Source: Sansalvadorimonas sp965243775
Lineage (GTDB): Bacteria > Pseudomonadota > Gammaproteobacteria > Pseudomonadales > Endozoicomonadaceae
Assembly: GCA_965243775.1 (NCBI GenBank)
Contig: CBDEWF010000162.1
Coordinates: 124,001-188,000, forward strand
Direction of reading: 5' to 3'
DNA length: 64,000 bases
Shown here: positions 16,827-24,271 of the stretch, piece by piece
How the letters are laid out: each line of letters begins with the position of its first letter
Position numbering within the stretch: position 1 is the first letter of the stretch
Translations under genes and position numbers: made by a program
The notes under the pieces: model-generated
Database searches by the model: none
Told to the model about the DNA's origin: nothing
Seen by the model: only the letters and a program-made list of their open reading frames with translations

Positions 16827-17651
16827 TTTAACTATGAAATGTTCTTTCTCGATGATGTCGTAGCAATCAGGTGGGGGACAATCACCTCGAAAACCAAAGG
16901 TATATGAACTGGCCTTGATGCGGTAGTCGTTGGTGTTGAGTGCGACCCTTACTTCTGACCGAAAGCTTTTCTTGTGATGACATAACCTCACTGTTTCAAA
17001 TTCACAGATAGTTATCTCTTCTTTTTCACTCTCAGTAAAAGAAGCAGGAAGTTGAAATTGCTTTACATCGTCATGCCTTACTTCTATTACACTCAATATT
17101 TCTGGCGATGCCGGAAGTGAGGATGAATTCTTGTCAAGCAGTAAATCACGAATAATAATTTGATAGGCAGATCTTTCGCTTTGACATAAATTGCCAGAAC
17201 CAGTCTCCTCGGAATCCAGTAACTTCAGTGCCTTGCTAACCGGATCATGTGAATGATAGTATGATTTTTTTCTTTTCATCTTCAAGATTTGCTTTTCTGA
17301 ACATATTTTTGAATGCTCCAGAAGCGTGTCCTTGTCCATAAAATTATTTTCACAAAAGCCGCATGTGACAGTGGAGCAACCATGGGTTAAGTGTTCATTT
17401 ACTCTAGAAAACGACGTCATGTAGTCGCAGAGTGGGCATATGGCCTGCTCTTCATCAATTCTTTTTTTCAGCTGGGTACATACAGGATGCGGGTTGTTGA
17501 CACTCTTCTGCTCAGCCCTGCATATGGAGCAGCTTGTGACATTAGCCTTAACAGAGTACTGATAGCACTTACTACATATGATATGGGGCTTGTCTTGACA
17601 AGAGTAAGGGGCCACTGGGTCAATACACAGCTCTTGGCAGATGGGACACAT
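16827..17651 (-). pseudogene. RING/TRAF-type zinc-finger protein, interrupted by IS200
   Basis: The visible 275 codons start MCPICQELCIDPVAPYSC and contain a C3HC4 RING finger (CPIC, then HIICSKC and CSICR). TRAF-like Cys/His fingers follow (CPLCDYMTSF...HLTHGC, CGFCENNF...HSKIC), then a charged C-terminal region without recognised domains. RING fingers of this kind belong to E3 ubiquitin ligases, which bacteria lack as a pathway, so a host-directed effector is the likeliest role (inference). The IS element cuts it before its last 75 codons. Upstream of 17651 the RING frame stays open for about 36 codons without ATG and overlaps a second frame starting at 17836 (MQTTTFKHDIG). An additional N-terminal frameshift is therefore likely. 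Low GC suggests transfer. Confidence 0.8.
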
Positions 17652-18007
17652 AAAGTCTCTGTTAGTTGAAATTTGACAAAAAGTCTGAACCGTATAATCC
17701 CTGAAGTTGGCTGCTTTTCGCTGACTGCTTCCTTTGCAGCTGTGGCTTTCACTTGTAGCTCAGGGATTCTTATTTTCGGCGCAAAGAAAGTCTTCTTCAG
17801 ATACCCAATGTCATGTTTGAATGTTGTTGTTTGCATAGGTAAATCTCATTTGTGATTATTATATGGCATGTCAGCTTTCGACAGCTTTGAGTAAGGAATG
17901 ATTTCCGCTTGTGGATCATTCTGACTATGTTGTCAGGTTTATCAGGGGAGAAGTCATCTACTTTTCCCCTGTCATATAGCATTTTTGGTTAGAAGGCATC
18001 TACCTAT

Positions 18008-18670
18008 ATGCTTTATAGACATAAATGGCTTCAGGGAAACACTACAGATTTGCCCGTAGGAAAGGTTGTCTGTGTGGGTCGAAATTATGCAGAGCATGCC
18101 CAGGAGTTAAATAACCCCGTTCCTGCACAGCCTCTGCTGTTTATGAAACCTGCCACTTCCCTTGTGTCTCTGGCTGATCCTGTCCGGCTCCATCCAGGAT
18201 CAGACTCCACGCACTATGAAGCAGAAATTGCCGTTTTGATAGGTGAACCCCTGACCAAGGCAGAGGAACAAGATGCGGTAACAGCGATTGCTGGTTTGGG
18301 GGTCGCCCTTGACCTGACACTGCGTGATCTCCAAAGCCGACTAAAGGAGAAAGGCCATCCCTGGGATATTGCCAAAGGGTTTGATGGTGCCTGTCCTGTA
18401 TCAGGGTTTATTCCAATGAGTGCCACAATAGATCTGAATAACATTCCTGTTCGACTCAGTATTGATGGAAAAATACGACAGGATGGTAGTAGCTCCCAGA
18501 TGTTAACAGGGATATTGGCACTTCTTTCCTATATTAGTCAGCACTTTACTTTACAGCCCGGTGATATTGTTTTGACTGGAACCCCGGCGGGAGTGGGGCA
18601 GCTTAAGGCTGGAATGAAACTGCAGGCCGAGCTGCCCGGCCTGGTTTCGGTAGCAACAGAAGTTGTCTGA
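18008..18670 (+). CDS. Fumarylacetoacetate hydrolase (FAH) family protein, YcgM/FAHD1-like
   Basis: This 220-aa single-domain FAH-fold protein has GKVVCVGRNYAEHAQELNN at the N-terminus, LLFMKPATSL, metal-ligand region HYEAEIAVLIGE, the Asp in ALDLTLRDLQ, and the C-terminal LQPGDIVLTGTPAGVGQL. This short form matches YcgM/FAHD1-type enzymes, which cleave acylpyruvates or decarboxylate oxaloacetate, rather than the long tyrosine-catabolic FAH. It is convergent with the thioesterase gene (40 bp apart) and appears monocistronic. The substrate is not determined by sequence. Confidence 0.9.
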   Translation: MLYRHKWLQGNTTDLPVGKVVCVGRNYAEHAQELNNPVPAQPLLFMKPATSLVSLADPVRLHPGSDSTHYEAEIAVLIGEPLTKAEEQDAVTAIAGLGVALDLTLRDLQSRLKEKGHPWDIAKGFDGACPVSGFIPMSATIDLNNIPVRLSIDGKIRQDGSSSQMLTGILALLSYISQHFTLQPGDIVLTGTPAGVGQLKAGMKLQAELPGLVSVATEVV

Positions 18671-18710
18671 CAGCGCTTGCTTTATTATCCGCTCAGGGCT
18701 GTTCATACGC

Positions 18711-19130
18711 TCAAGGCTGTTTAATTCGTCGGGTTCTGCGGTTGCTATCAATCGCCACAAAGACAAAGGTTCCTTCAGTCACTTTGTGAAACTGGGGATC
18801 AGCGGCTGGCTTAACCCAGACTTCAACATCAATATGGATTGAACTGCCACCAAGACTGGTGACATTGGTATAGCAACAGACAATATCACCGACTTCAATG
18901 GGGCGAATAAATGTCAGCTGGTGTATGGCAACTGTAGCAACTCTGCCATCGGCAATTTTTCGGGCCGTGATTTCAGCCGCAAGATCCATCTGGGATACCA
19001 CCCAGCCTCCAAGAATATCATTGTCCTGGTTGGTATCTTTCGGGAGGGCTGCAACCTGCAGGGTCAGTTCCCCCTGGGGAGCCGGGTTTAGATCGACTTC
19101 CTGATCGAGCTCAAGTTCCAGAATATCCAT
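18711..19130 (-). CDS. yciA: Acyl-CoA thioesterase, YciA-like hotdog protein
   Basis: This 139-aa single hotdog-fold protein includes DTNQDNDILGGWVVSQMDLA, with the Asp used by YciA-type thioesterases, then VATVAIHQLTFIRPIEVGD and SSIHIDVEVWVK. YciA hydrolyses acyl-CoAs to limit CoA sequestration. It follows the TRAP permease gene by 57 bp on the same strand and may be cotranscribed with it. The C-terminus is Arg-rich (DSNRRTRRIKQP). Length is typical. Confidence 0.88.
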   Translation of the reverse strand: MDILELELDQEVDLNPAPQGELTLQVAALPKDTNQDNDILGGWVVSQMDLAAEITARKIADGRVATVAIHQLTFIRPIEVGDIVCCYTNVTSLGGSSIHIDVEVWVKPAADPQFHKVTEGTFVFVAIDSNRRTRRIKQP

Positions 19131-19187
19131 GTTAGTTCCATTGTTATTATTGTTATGACTAAAACCTCAATAGGCGCCAGCAGCCTG

Positions 19188-20555
19188 CTATCCATATACT
19201 TTGTCTGGCAACCAGGTTGCCAGTTCCGGCCACAGGGCAAGAACCGCAAGCAGTGCCAGCTGGATAACAACAAACGGGGTAACCCCGCGGTAAATATCTG
19301 CTGTTCTGATAGACGGTGGAGCCGCACCTCGCAGATAGAATAAAGCAAACCCGAATGGGGGAGTAAGAAAAGATGTTTGCAGGTTCACAGCAATCATTAT
19401 TCCCAGCCAGACCGGGTCAAGGCCCATAGCCAGCAGGGCCGGGCCAACAATTGGCACAACCACAAAGGTAATCTCGATAAAGTCGAGAATAAAGCCTAGG
19501 GCAAAAATGACCAGCATAACGACAAGAGTTGCACCAACCACGCCTCCAGGCAGGTTTTTAAACAGCTCTTGGATTAACTCGTCGCCACCATAGCCTCTGA
19601 AAACAAGAGAGAAGATGGAAGCACCAATCAGGATCATAAATACCATGCAGGTAATTCGTGTTGTACTGGTGACGATGTCTGAAAGTTTTTTCAAAGACAG
19701 TTGACGTTTGATGATGGCAAGCAGGGTTGCGCCTAATGCACCCACCCCGGCAGCCTCTGTGGGCGTGGCAATACCAGTGAGAATGGAACCCAGTACTGCA
19801 CCAATCAACACCAGAGGAGGAGCAAGGCTTTTTACCAGCTGCAGTATAGAGAGCCTGGTTTCGTCCGAGGCAAGGGCGGGGGAACTTTCTGGTTTCAGCC
19901 AGGCCATAGCTGAGAGATAGATAATATAGAGGGTAACAAGCATCAGGCCGGGTATCAGGGCTCCTACAAACAGATCACCAACGGAGACTGTTTCCGGAGA
20001 AAAAATCCCCTGTTGCAACTGTGCCTGCTGGTAGGAGCTGGACAGCACATCTCCCAGAAGAACCAGGGCAATGGAAGGAGGAATGATCTGCCCCAGAGTT
20101 CCAGTTGCACAGATGGAACCGGTTGCCAGCTTCGGGTCATAGCCTCGGCGCAACATAGTAGGCAGGGACATCAACCCCATAGTAACAACTGTGGCACCAA
20201 CAATGCCTGTGCTGGCCGCCAGCAGCATGCCTACCAGGGTGACAGAAATTCCCAGACCTCCCCGAATACGACCAAACAAGCGTGCCATACTGTCGAGAAG
20301 GTCCTCTGCTATCCGGGATTTTTCCAGCATCACTCCCATCAAAACAAACAGGGGAACTGCGAGTAGTGTCTGGTTGGTCATAATGCCGTAAAGGCGACTG
20401 GGCAGAGCGGTAAGGAAAGAGGCTTCAAAGAAGCCGTTCAGCAGGCCAATACCGGCAAATGCCAGGGCGGTTCCTGCCAGTGAGAAGGCTACGGGGTAAC
20501 CAGCCAGTAATACAAGGCAGACGACAGCGAACATATACAGGGGCATAAATTCCAT
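19188..20555 (-). CDS. dctM: TRAP transporter large permease (DctM family)
   Basis: This 455-aa protein has 12 or more hydrophobic helices and the DctM pattern: LLAGYPVAFSLAGTALAFA near the N-terminus, PLFVLMGVMLEKSRIAEDLL, GTLGQIIPPSIALVLLGDV in the middle and QTSFLTPPFGFALFYLRG near the C-terminus. It forms the sodium-driven channel of a tripartite transporter with DctQ, encoded immediately upstream (stop and start share the base at 20555). The transported substrate is usually an organic anion. No periplasmic DctP gene is adjacent in this window. Confidence 0.93.
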   Translation of the reverse strand: MEFMPLYMFAVVCLVLLAGYPVAFSLAGTALAFAGIGLLNGFFEASFLTALPSRLYGIMTNQTLLAVPLFVLMGVMLEKSRIAEDLLDSMARLFGRIRGGLGISVTLVGMLLAASTGIVGATVVTMGLMSLPTMLRRGYDPKLATGSICATGTLGQIIPPSIALVLLGDVLSSSYQQAQLQQGIFSPETVSVGDLFVGALIPGLMLVTLYIIYLSAMAWLKPESSPALASDETRLSILQLVKSLAPPLVLIGAVLGSILTGIATPTEAAGVGALGATLLAIIKRQLSLKKLSDIVTSTTRITCMVFMILIGASIFSLVFRGYGGDELIQELFKNLPGGVVGATLVVMLVIFALGFILDFIEITFVVVPIVGPALLAMGLDPVWLGIMIAVNLQTSFLTPPFGFALFYLRGAAPPSIRTADIYRGVTPFVVIQLALLAVLALWPELATWLPDKVYG

Positions 20556-21115
20556 TACGCAGCCTCCTGCATTGGGTCATTCTGGTTATCAGCCGGTTCT
20601 GCTCCGGCAATAGCCAGGGCCGCACGCAGAAACTCGGCCACTCCCTGGATCAGTAATGTGGCTACTAGAACAAGTATCAGGCTCTTCATCAGATAGACAG
20701 CAGGCAGACCTCCAGGGTCGTGGGATGTTTCCCGGATAGCCCAGGATCTCTCAATATAATCCCAACTGATAAATCCGATAAACAGGCAGACTGGCATTAG
20801 AAACAGAACTGTTCCACTGGCATCGATTATTCCCCTGGTTCTGCCACTGAAACGTCGGTAGAAAATATCCACCCGAACATGACCGTTATGGCGCAATGTA
20901 TAGGCGCAGGCTGAAAGAAAGACTGTAGCGTGGAGATAAACTGAGAGTTCCTGCAGGGCAATGGAACCAAGATTCAGAATATAGCGCAGCATAACCACTG
21001 CAAAGACAGACAACATCAGAGCAATATTCAGCCAGGAAATCAGGCGGCCAAAAGTGTCGGTGAATTCGTCAATTATTTTTATGATCCGGTGCGTGATGCT
21101 TAATAACGCAGACAT
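20555..21115 (-). CDS. dctQ: TRAP transporter small permease (DctQ family)
   Basis: This 186-aa protein has four membrane helices. The DctQ pattern is visible as LSVYLHATVFLSACAYTLRH and HVRVDIFYRRFSGR. It pairs with DctM and overlaps it. The gene is first of a probable dctQ-dctM-yciA transcript whose promoter lies between 21116 and the pstS Pho box region on the other strand. A binding protein, expected for a complete TRAP system, is absent from its usual place upstream. Confidence 0.9.
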   Translation of the reverse strand: MSALLSITHRIIKIIDEFTDTFGRLISWLNIALMLSVFAVVMLRYILNLGSIALQELSVYLHATVFLSACAYTLRHNGHVRVDIFYRRFSGRTRGIIDASGTVLFLMPVCLFIGFISWDYIERSWAIRETSHDPGGLPAVYLMKSLILVLVATLLIQGVAEFLRAALAIAGAEPADNQNDPMQEAA

Positions 21116-21189
21116 AGGGTGTTCCGGTACAGCATTTTAATTATTGTTGGCCGCAGTATACCTAATTAGCGCTTTCATGAAGAGCAGGA

Positions 21190-21207
21190 TTGTCATGTTT
21201 CTGTCAC
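21190..21207 (+). promoter_or_regulatory. Pho box upstream of pstS
   Basis: TTGTCAT-GTTT-CTGTCAC is two 7-bp half-sites separated by 4 bp, nearly the PhoB consensus (CTGTCAT N4 CTGTCAC). A -10-like CATATT follows about 10 bp downstream (around 21217). It lies 127 bp before the pstS start, so pstS should be induced by phosphate starvation via PhoB. Confidence 0.85.
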
Positions 21208-21333
21208 AAACTATTCATATATTCGTCATCATGGAGTCGGATACTGGCTTCGCTCAAGAAATTCCACTGGGCAGACTGAACGCAAGCAGTAACGCGCATT
21301 GCCTGAAAATATGATGGTGACCCGGAGAATATA

Positions 21334-22305
21334 ATGAAACTGAAAGGCCTTGCAACAGCACTGACCCTGGCGGCCGCCAGTATTTCGTTTACGGCCCAGG
21401 CCAGTAAGATAGACGCTGATATCCCCACTTATACTAAAGCCAGTGGTGTATCAGGAAACCTGTCCAGCGTCGGTTCCGATACTCTGGCCAACCTGATGAC
21501 TCTGTGGGCAGAAGATTTCAAACGTACCTATCCCAACGTAAATATCCAGATTCAGGCTGCGGGTTCCTCCACTGCGCCACCTGCTCTGACTGAAGGTACC
21601 TCCAACCTTGGTCCCATGAGCCGTAAGATGAAAGATAAGGAGCTGGCTGCTTTTGAGAAGAAGTTTGGCTACAAGCCGACAGCTGTTCCTGTAGCTATTG
21701 ATGCACTGGCTGTGTTTGTGAACAAGGATAACCCGGTGAAAGGTCTGACCATGGCTCAGGTTGATGCCATCTTCTCATCAACCCTGAAATGTGGAGGTGA
21801 CAGGCAGATCTCGTCCTGGGGTAATGCCGGCCTGTCAGGCCACTGGGCTAACCGTGATATCCAGCTTTATGGACGCAATTCTGTATCCGGGACTTACGGC
21901 TACTTTAAGAAGAAAGCTCTCTGTAAGGGCGACTACCGCAATAACGTAAATGAGCAGCCTGGTTCAGCATCTGTGGTCCAGTCAGTGTCTGCCTCCCTGA
22001 ACGGTATCGGTTACTCCGGCATCGGTTACAAGACTTCCAGTGTGCGCACAGTGCCTCTGGCCAAGAAAGAAGGTCAGGCCTTTGTTGAAGCAACCCCGGA
22101 TAATGCTGTTAACGGCTCATATCCACTGTCACGTTTCCTTTATGTCTATGTGAACAAGCAGCCTAACAAGCCTCTCGCTCCTATCGAGCGTGAGTTTCTG
22201 AAACTGGTTCTCTCCCAGCAGGGTCAGGAAGTGGTTGTGAAGGACGGATATATTCCACTGCCAGCTAAGGTTGTTGAGAAACAACTGAGTGCACTGGGTA
22301 TGTAA
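21334..22305 (+). CDS. pstS: Phosphate ABC transporter substrate-binding protein PstS
   Basis: This 323-aa periplasmic protein has a signal peptide ending around residue 23 (ALTLAAASISFTAQA). Phosphate-binding motifs are SVGSDTLANLMTLWAEDFKR, AAGSSTAPPAL and GRNSVSGTYGYFK. It captures phosphate for PstCAB. The GGAGAAT ribosome binding site lies just before the ATG. It belongs to the marine/Pseudomonas-type PstS branch rather than the E. coli type. A terminator follows at 22324, so it is transcribed apart from pstCAB, which lies about 2 kb downstream. Confidence 0.95.
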   Translation: MKLKGLATALTLAAASISFTAQASKIDADIPTYTKASGVSGNLSSVGSDTLANLMTLWAEDFKRTYPNVNIQIQAAGSSTAPPALTEGTSNLGPMSRKMKDKELAAFEKKFGYKPTAVPVAIDALAVFVNKDNPVKGLTMAQVDAIFSSTLKCGGDRQISSWGNAGLSGHWANRDIQLYGRNSVSGTYGYFKKKALCKGDYRNNVNEQPGSASVVQSVSASLNGIGYSGIGYKTSSVRTVPLAKKEGQAFVEATPDNAVNGSYPLSRFLYVYVNKQPNKPLAPIEREFLKLVLSQQGQEVVVKDGYIPLPAKVVEKQLSALGM

Positions 22306-22323
22306 GCTCAAACAGCCCTGAAT

Positions 22324-22357
22324 AAAAGCACTGTGATCCTTTGGATTCAGTGCTTTT
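22324..22357 (+). terminator. Rho-independent terminator after pstS
   Basis: AAAAGCACTG (22324-22333) pairs perfectly with CAGTGCTTTT (22348-22357). The T-run at the end of the right arm continues as TGTCATTT. It also lies just after the stop of the opposite-strand gene at 22372 and could serve both. Confidence 0.85.
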
Positions 22358-22371
22358 GTCATTTATGGCTC

Positions 22372-24102
22372 TTACACCCAGCTAGGAGAGTATCTGCGCT
22401 TGCGGTAAGACCTTCTGGATGAGCATTTGTTATAAAGATAAGAACACCCGCGCTGTACCAAAGGTAGAACTTTTGGAGTCAGGTAATATGCGGCATAAAG
22501 GGAAATAGTACTCACCAGATAGGGAGTGAGTTCAGGGGTAAAGTTGGTTACATTTCCCGTTACAGATAGAGACTGCTGGGTTTGATTGGCAAATATATCG
22601 GTATTATTTTGTTCTATAGTCGCGTCAGCGACCAGGGTGATAACTGCTGTTTCCAGATGATTTCCAAAAATAATATATACGCCAGCCAGGGAGCAGTAAA
22701 TGGCATAAGAGAAGGTGTGAACTAAATACCTCCAGTCTCTGTGAACAATAAGGTTTTCAGCTATCTCTCCGGGAGTGGCTGTGAGCGGAAGTTTTTTAAT
22801 GGGGGAGGAGACATCATTAGGCACTTTAGATAGAACACAAAGGACTATTATCTGTTGATCTTTGCCGAGCTGGTTGACCGTTTTTATAAAGTTATATGTT
22901 GCCATGTCTCTCAACAGGCATGTTTTGTGGCCGTTTATATCTTGAGTGAATATGCAGTCTCCTCCACTGCAGATATGCCGGTCAGATAGTTTGTTGCATT
23001 GATCTCTAACTACTTCTGAAAGCTTGAGGGCAAATGAATCAATAATCGGTGGCATGGTAATGAGTAAAAATCTCATAAAGGTTGCCAGGTAGTTACGCCT
23101 GCAAAGGGAATAATCAACCACTCTTCCTGTGTAGGGTGATGTCTGGCTTGGGTCTGCAATCAGGATAGTTGCCTGCACGGTTTGGGTGGGGTAGTAAAAA
23201 ATGAGAATAGACCCACCTATAAATACAATCCCTCTGGTTAATAGTCCGGTCAGTTCTTCAAATGTAATTAGCGCAGTTGAACAGGCCTGTTTGCAGTTCG
23301 CTTTTACTGCAGTACTGCCTGAAGTATCCAGAATCGTAACGGTATTCGTTACCGCTTTTTTCTGACTTACACTCAGTATGCTAAATAAGTCTGCCAATTT
23401 TTCCATTCGCTCGTTGTCACTCAGCGAGTGGAGAGAATGAAAAATTGGTGAAGGATTTACATTGACCTTTTGTGGAAGGAGGACAGCAGGAAGTTTCTCA
23501 TTGATATCACTTCTAGGTTTAAAGGGAGAAATGGAGGATAAAGTAGAGAATCCAGGCTCTGAGTGAAGCCCTAATCGCTGAATTCCTTCGATAAGGTGCC
23601 CAATCTTCTTCTTATAGTCTTCAAACCGTTCCTGAACCCGCTTCAGGTTTTGCGGTCTGTTAACCTGCTTCTCATGGTCAGGTTTAAAGCCGCCTGAGAG
23701 AGATATATCACTGTCTGATCCTGAAAAGTAGCCTTCTGATCCTGAACCATCTGTGGATGAGTTAGAGAACTGTCTTTCAGCGGCAAGTCGGATAAGAGGT
23801 TTATGTCCTGTTTTTTTTCTATGGGGCCTGACAGAGAATGCTTCGTGAAGTGTAGGGGACAAAAGAGCTGGACCTTTATGGCCGGTAATTTCGTCACCCG
23901 GGTGGTTAGTGGGAAAAGTCAGTGATGGCAATGAGTTTGCGCGTAATAACATGGGAGGCTTGGCGTGAGCGCAGGAAGGCATATAAATAACAGGTGCGAA
24001 AAATAGTGCCATCAAAAAAGATAAGAGGAGTTTTCTGAGCAGGAGTGGAGGCAAACATAATCCGAAGCTACACCAGAAAAACATAAACGACACACCCATC
24101 AT
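22372..24102 (-). CDS. Hypothetical membrane protein inserted between pstS and pstC
   Basis: This 576-aa protein matches no family I recognise. Two hydrophobic stretches open it (residues 1-20 and 25-45, the latter ending in PSCAHAKP like a signal peptide cleavage site). Next comes a Ser/Gly/Asp-rich linker (SSTDGSGSEGYFSGSDSD) and a Lys/Arg-rich helix. The C-terminal half has about four hydrophobic segments, including GIVFIGGSILIFYYP, FSYAIYCSLAGVYIIFG and LVSTISLYAAYYL, and a basic tail (SRRSYRKRRYSPSWV). Six or more Cys residues lie in the middle region. It is AT-rich compared with the pst genes and points against them, which suggests later insertion. ATGs at 24102 and 24099 are equally possible starts. 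Secreted or membrane location is inferred. Confidence 0.75.
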   Translation of the reverse strand: MMGVSFMFFWCSFGLCLPPLLLRKLLLSFLMALFFAPVIYMPSCAHAKPPMLLRANSLPSLTFPTNHPGDEITGHKGPALLSPTLHEAFSVRPHRKKTGHKPLIRLAAERQFSNSSTDGSGSEGYFSGSDSDISLSGGFKPDHEKQVNRPQNLKRVQERFEDYKKKIGHLIEGIQRLGLHSEPGFSTLSSISPFKPRSDINEKLPAVLLPQKVNVNPSPIFHSLHSLSDNERMEKLADLFSILSVSQKKAVTNTVTILDTSGSTAVKANCKQACSTALITFEELTGLLTRGIVFIGGSILIFYYPTQTVQATILIADPSQTSPYTGRVVDYSLCRRNYLATFMRFLLITMPPIIDSFALKLSEVVRDQCNKLSDRHICSGGDCIFTQDINGHKTCLLRDMATYNFIKTVNQLGKDQQIIVLCVLSKVPNDVSSPIKKLPLTATPGEIAENLIVHRDWRYLVHTFSYAIYCSLAGVYIIFGNHLETAVITLVADATIEQNNTDIFANQTQQSLSVTGNVTNFTPELTPYLVSTISLYAAYYLTPKVLPLVQRGCSYLYNKCSSRRSYRKRRYSPSWV

Positions 24103-24199
24103 ATGTAATGCTTTACGGATAGCTACGAAAATAAATATGTCAAAAAAAGACAGGCATTTTTTTAGCTAACTCGTTGTTCTCGGTCAGCCCCTGGCAGCA

Positions 24200-24217
24200 A
24201 TGTCATATTACTGTCAT
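24200..24217 (+). promoter_or_regulatory. Pho box upstream of pstC
   Basis: ATGTCAT-ATTA-CTGTCAT is a second two-half-site PhoB box. It lies 55 bp before the pstC ATG at 24272. Because the box occupies 24200-24217, an in-frame ATG at 24200 is very unlikely to be the true start. Confidence 0.85.
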
Positions 24218-24271
24218 ATTCTAGGGTTACTGTTCGCTCATGACAGACCGATCCGGTATGAAAGCACTCAA

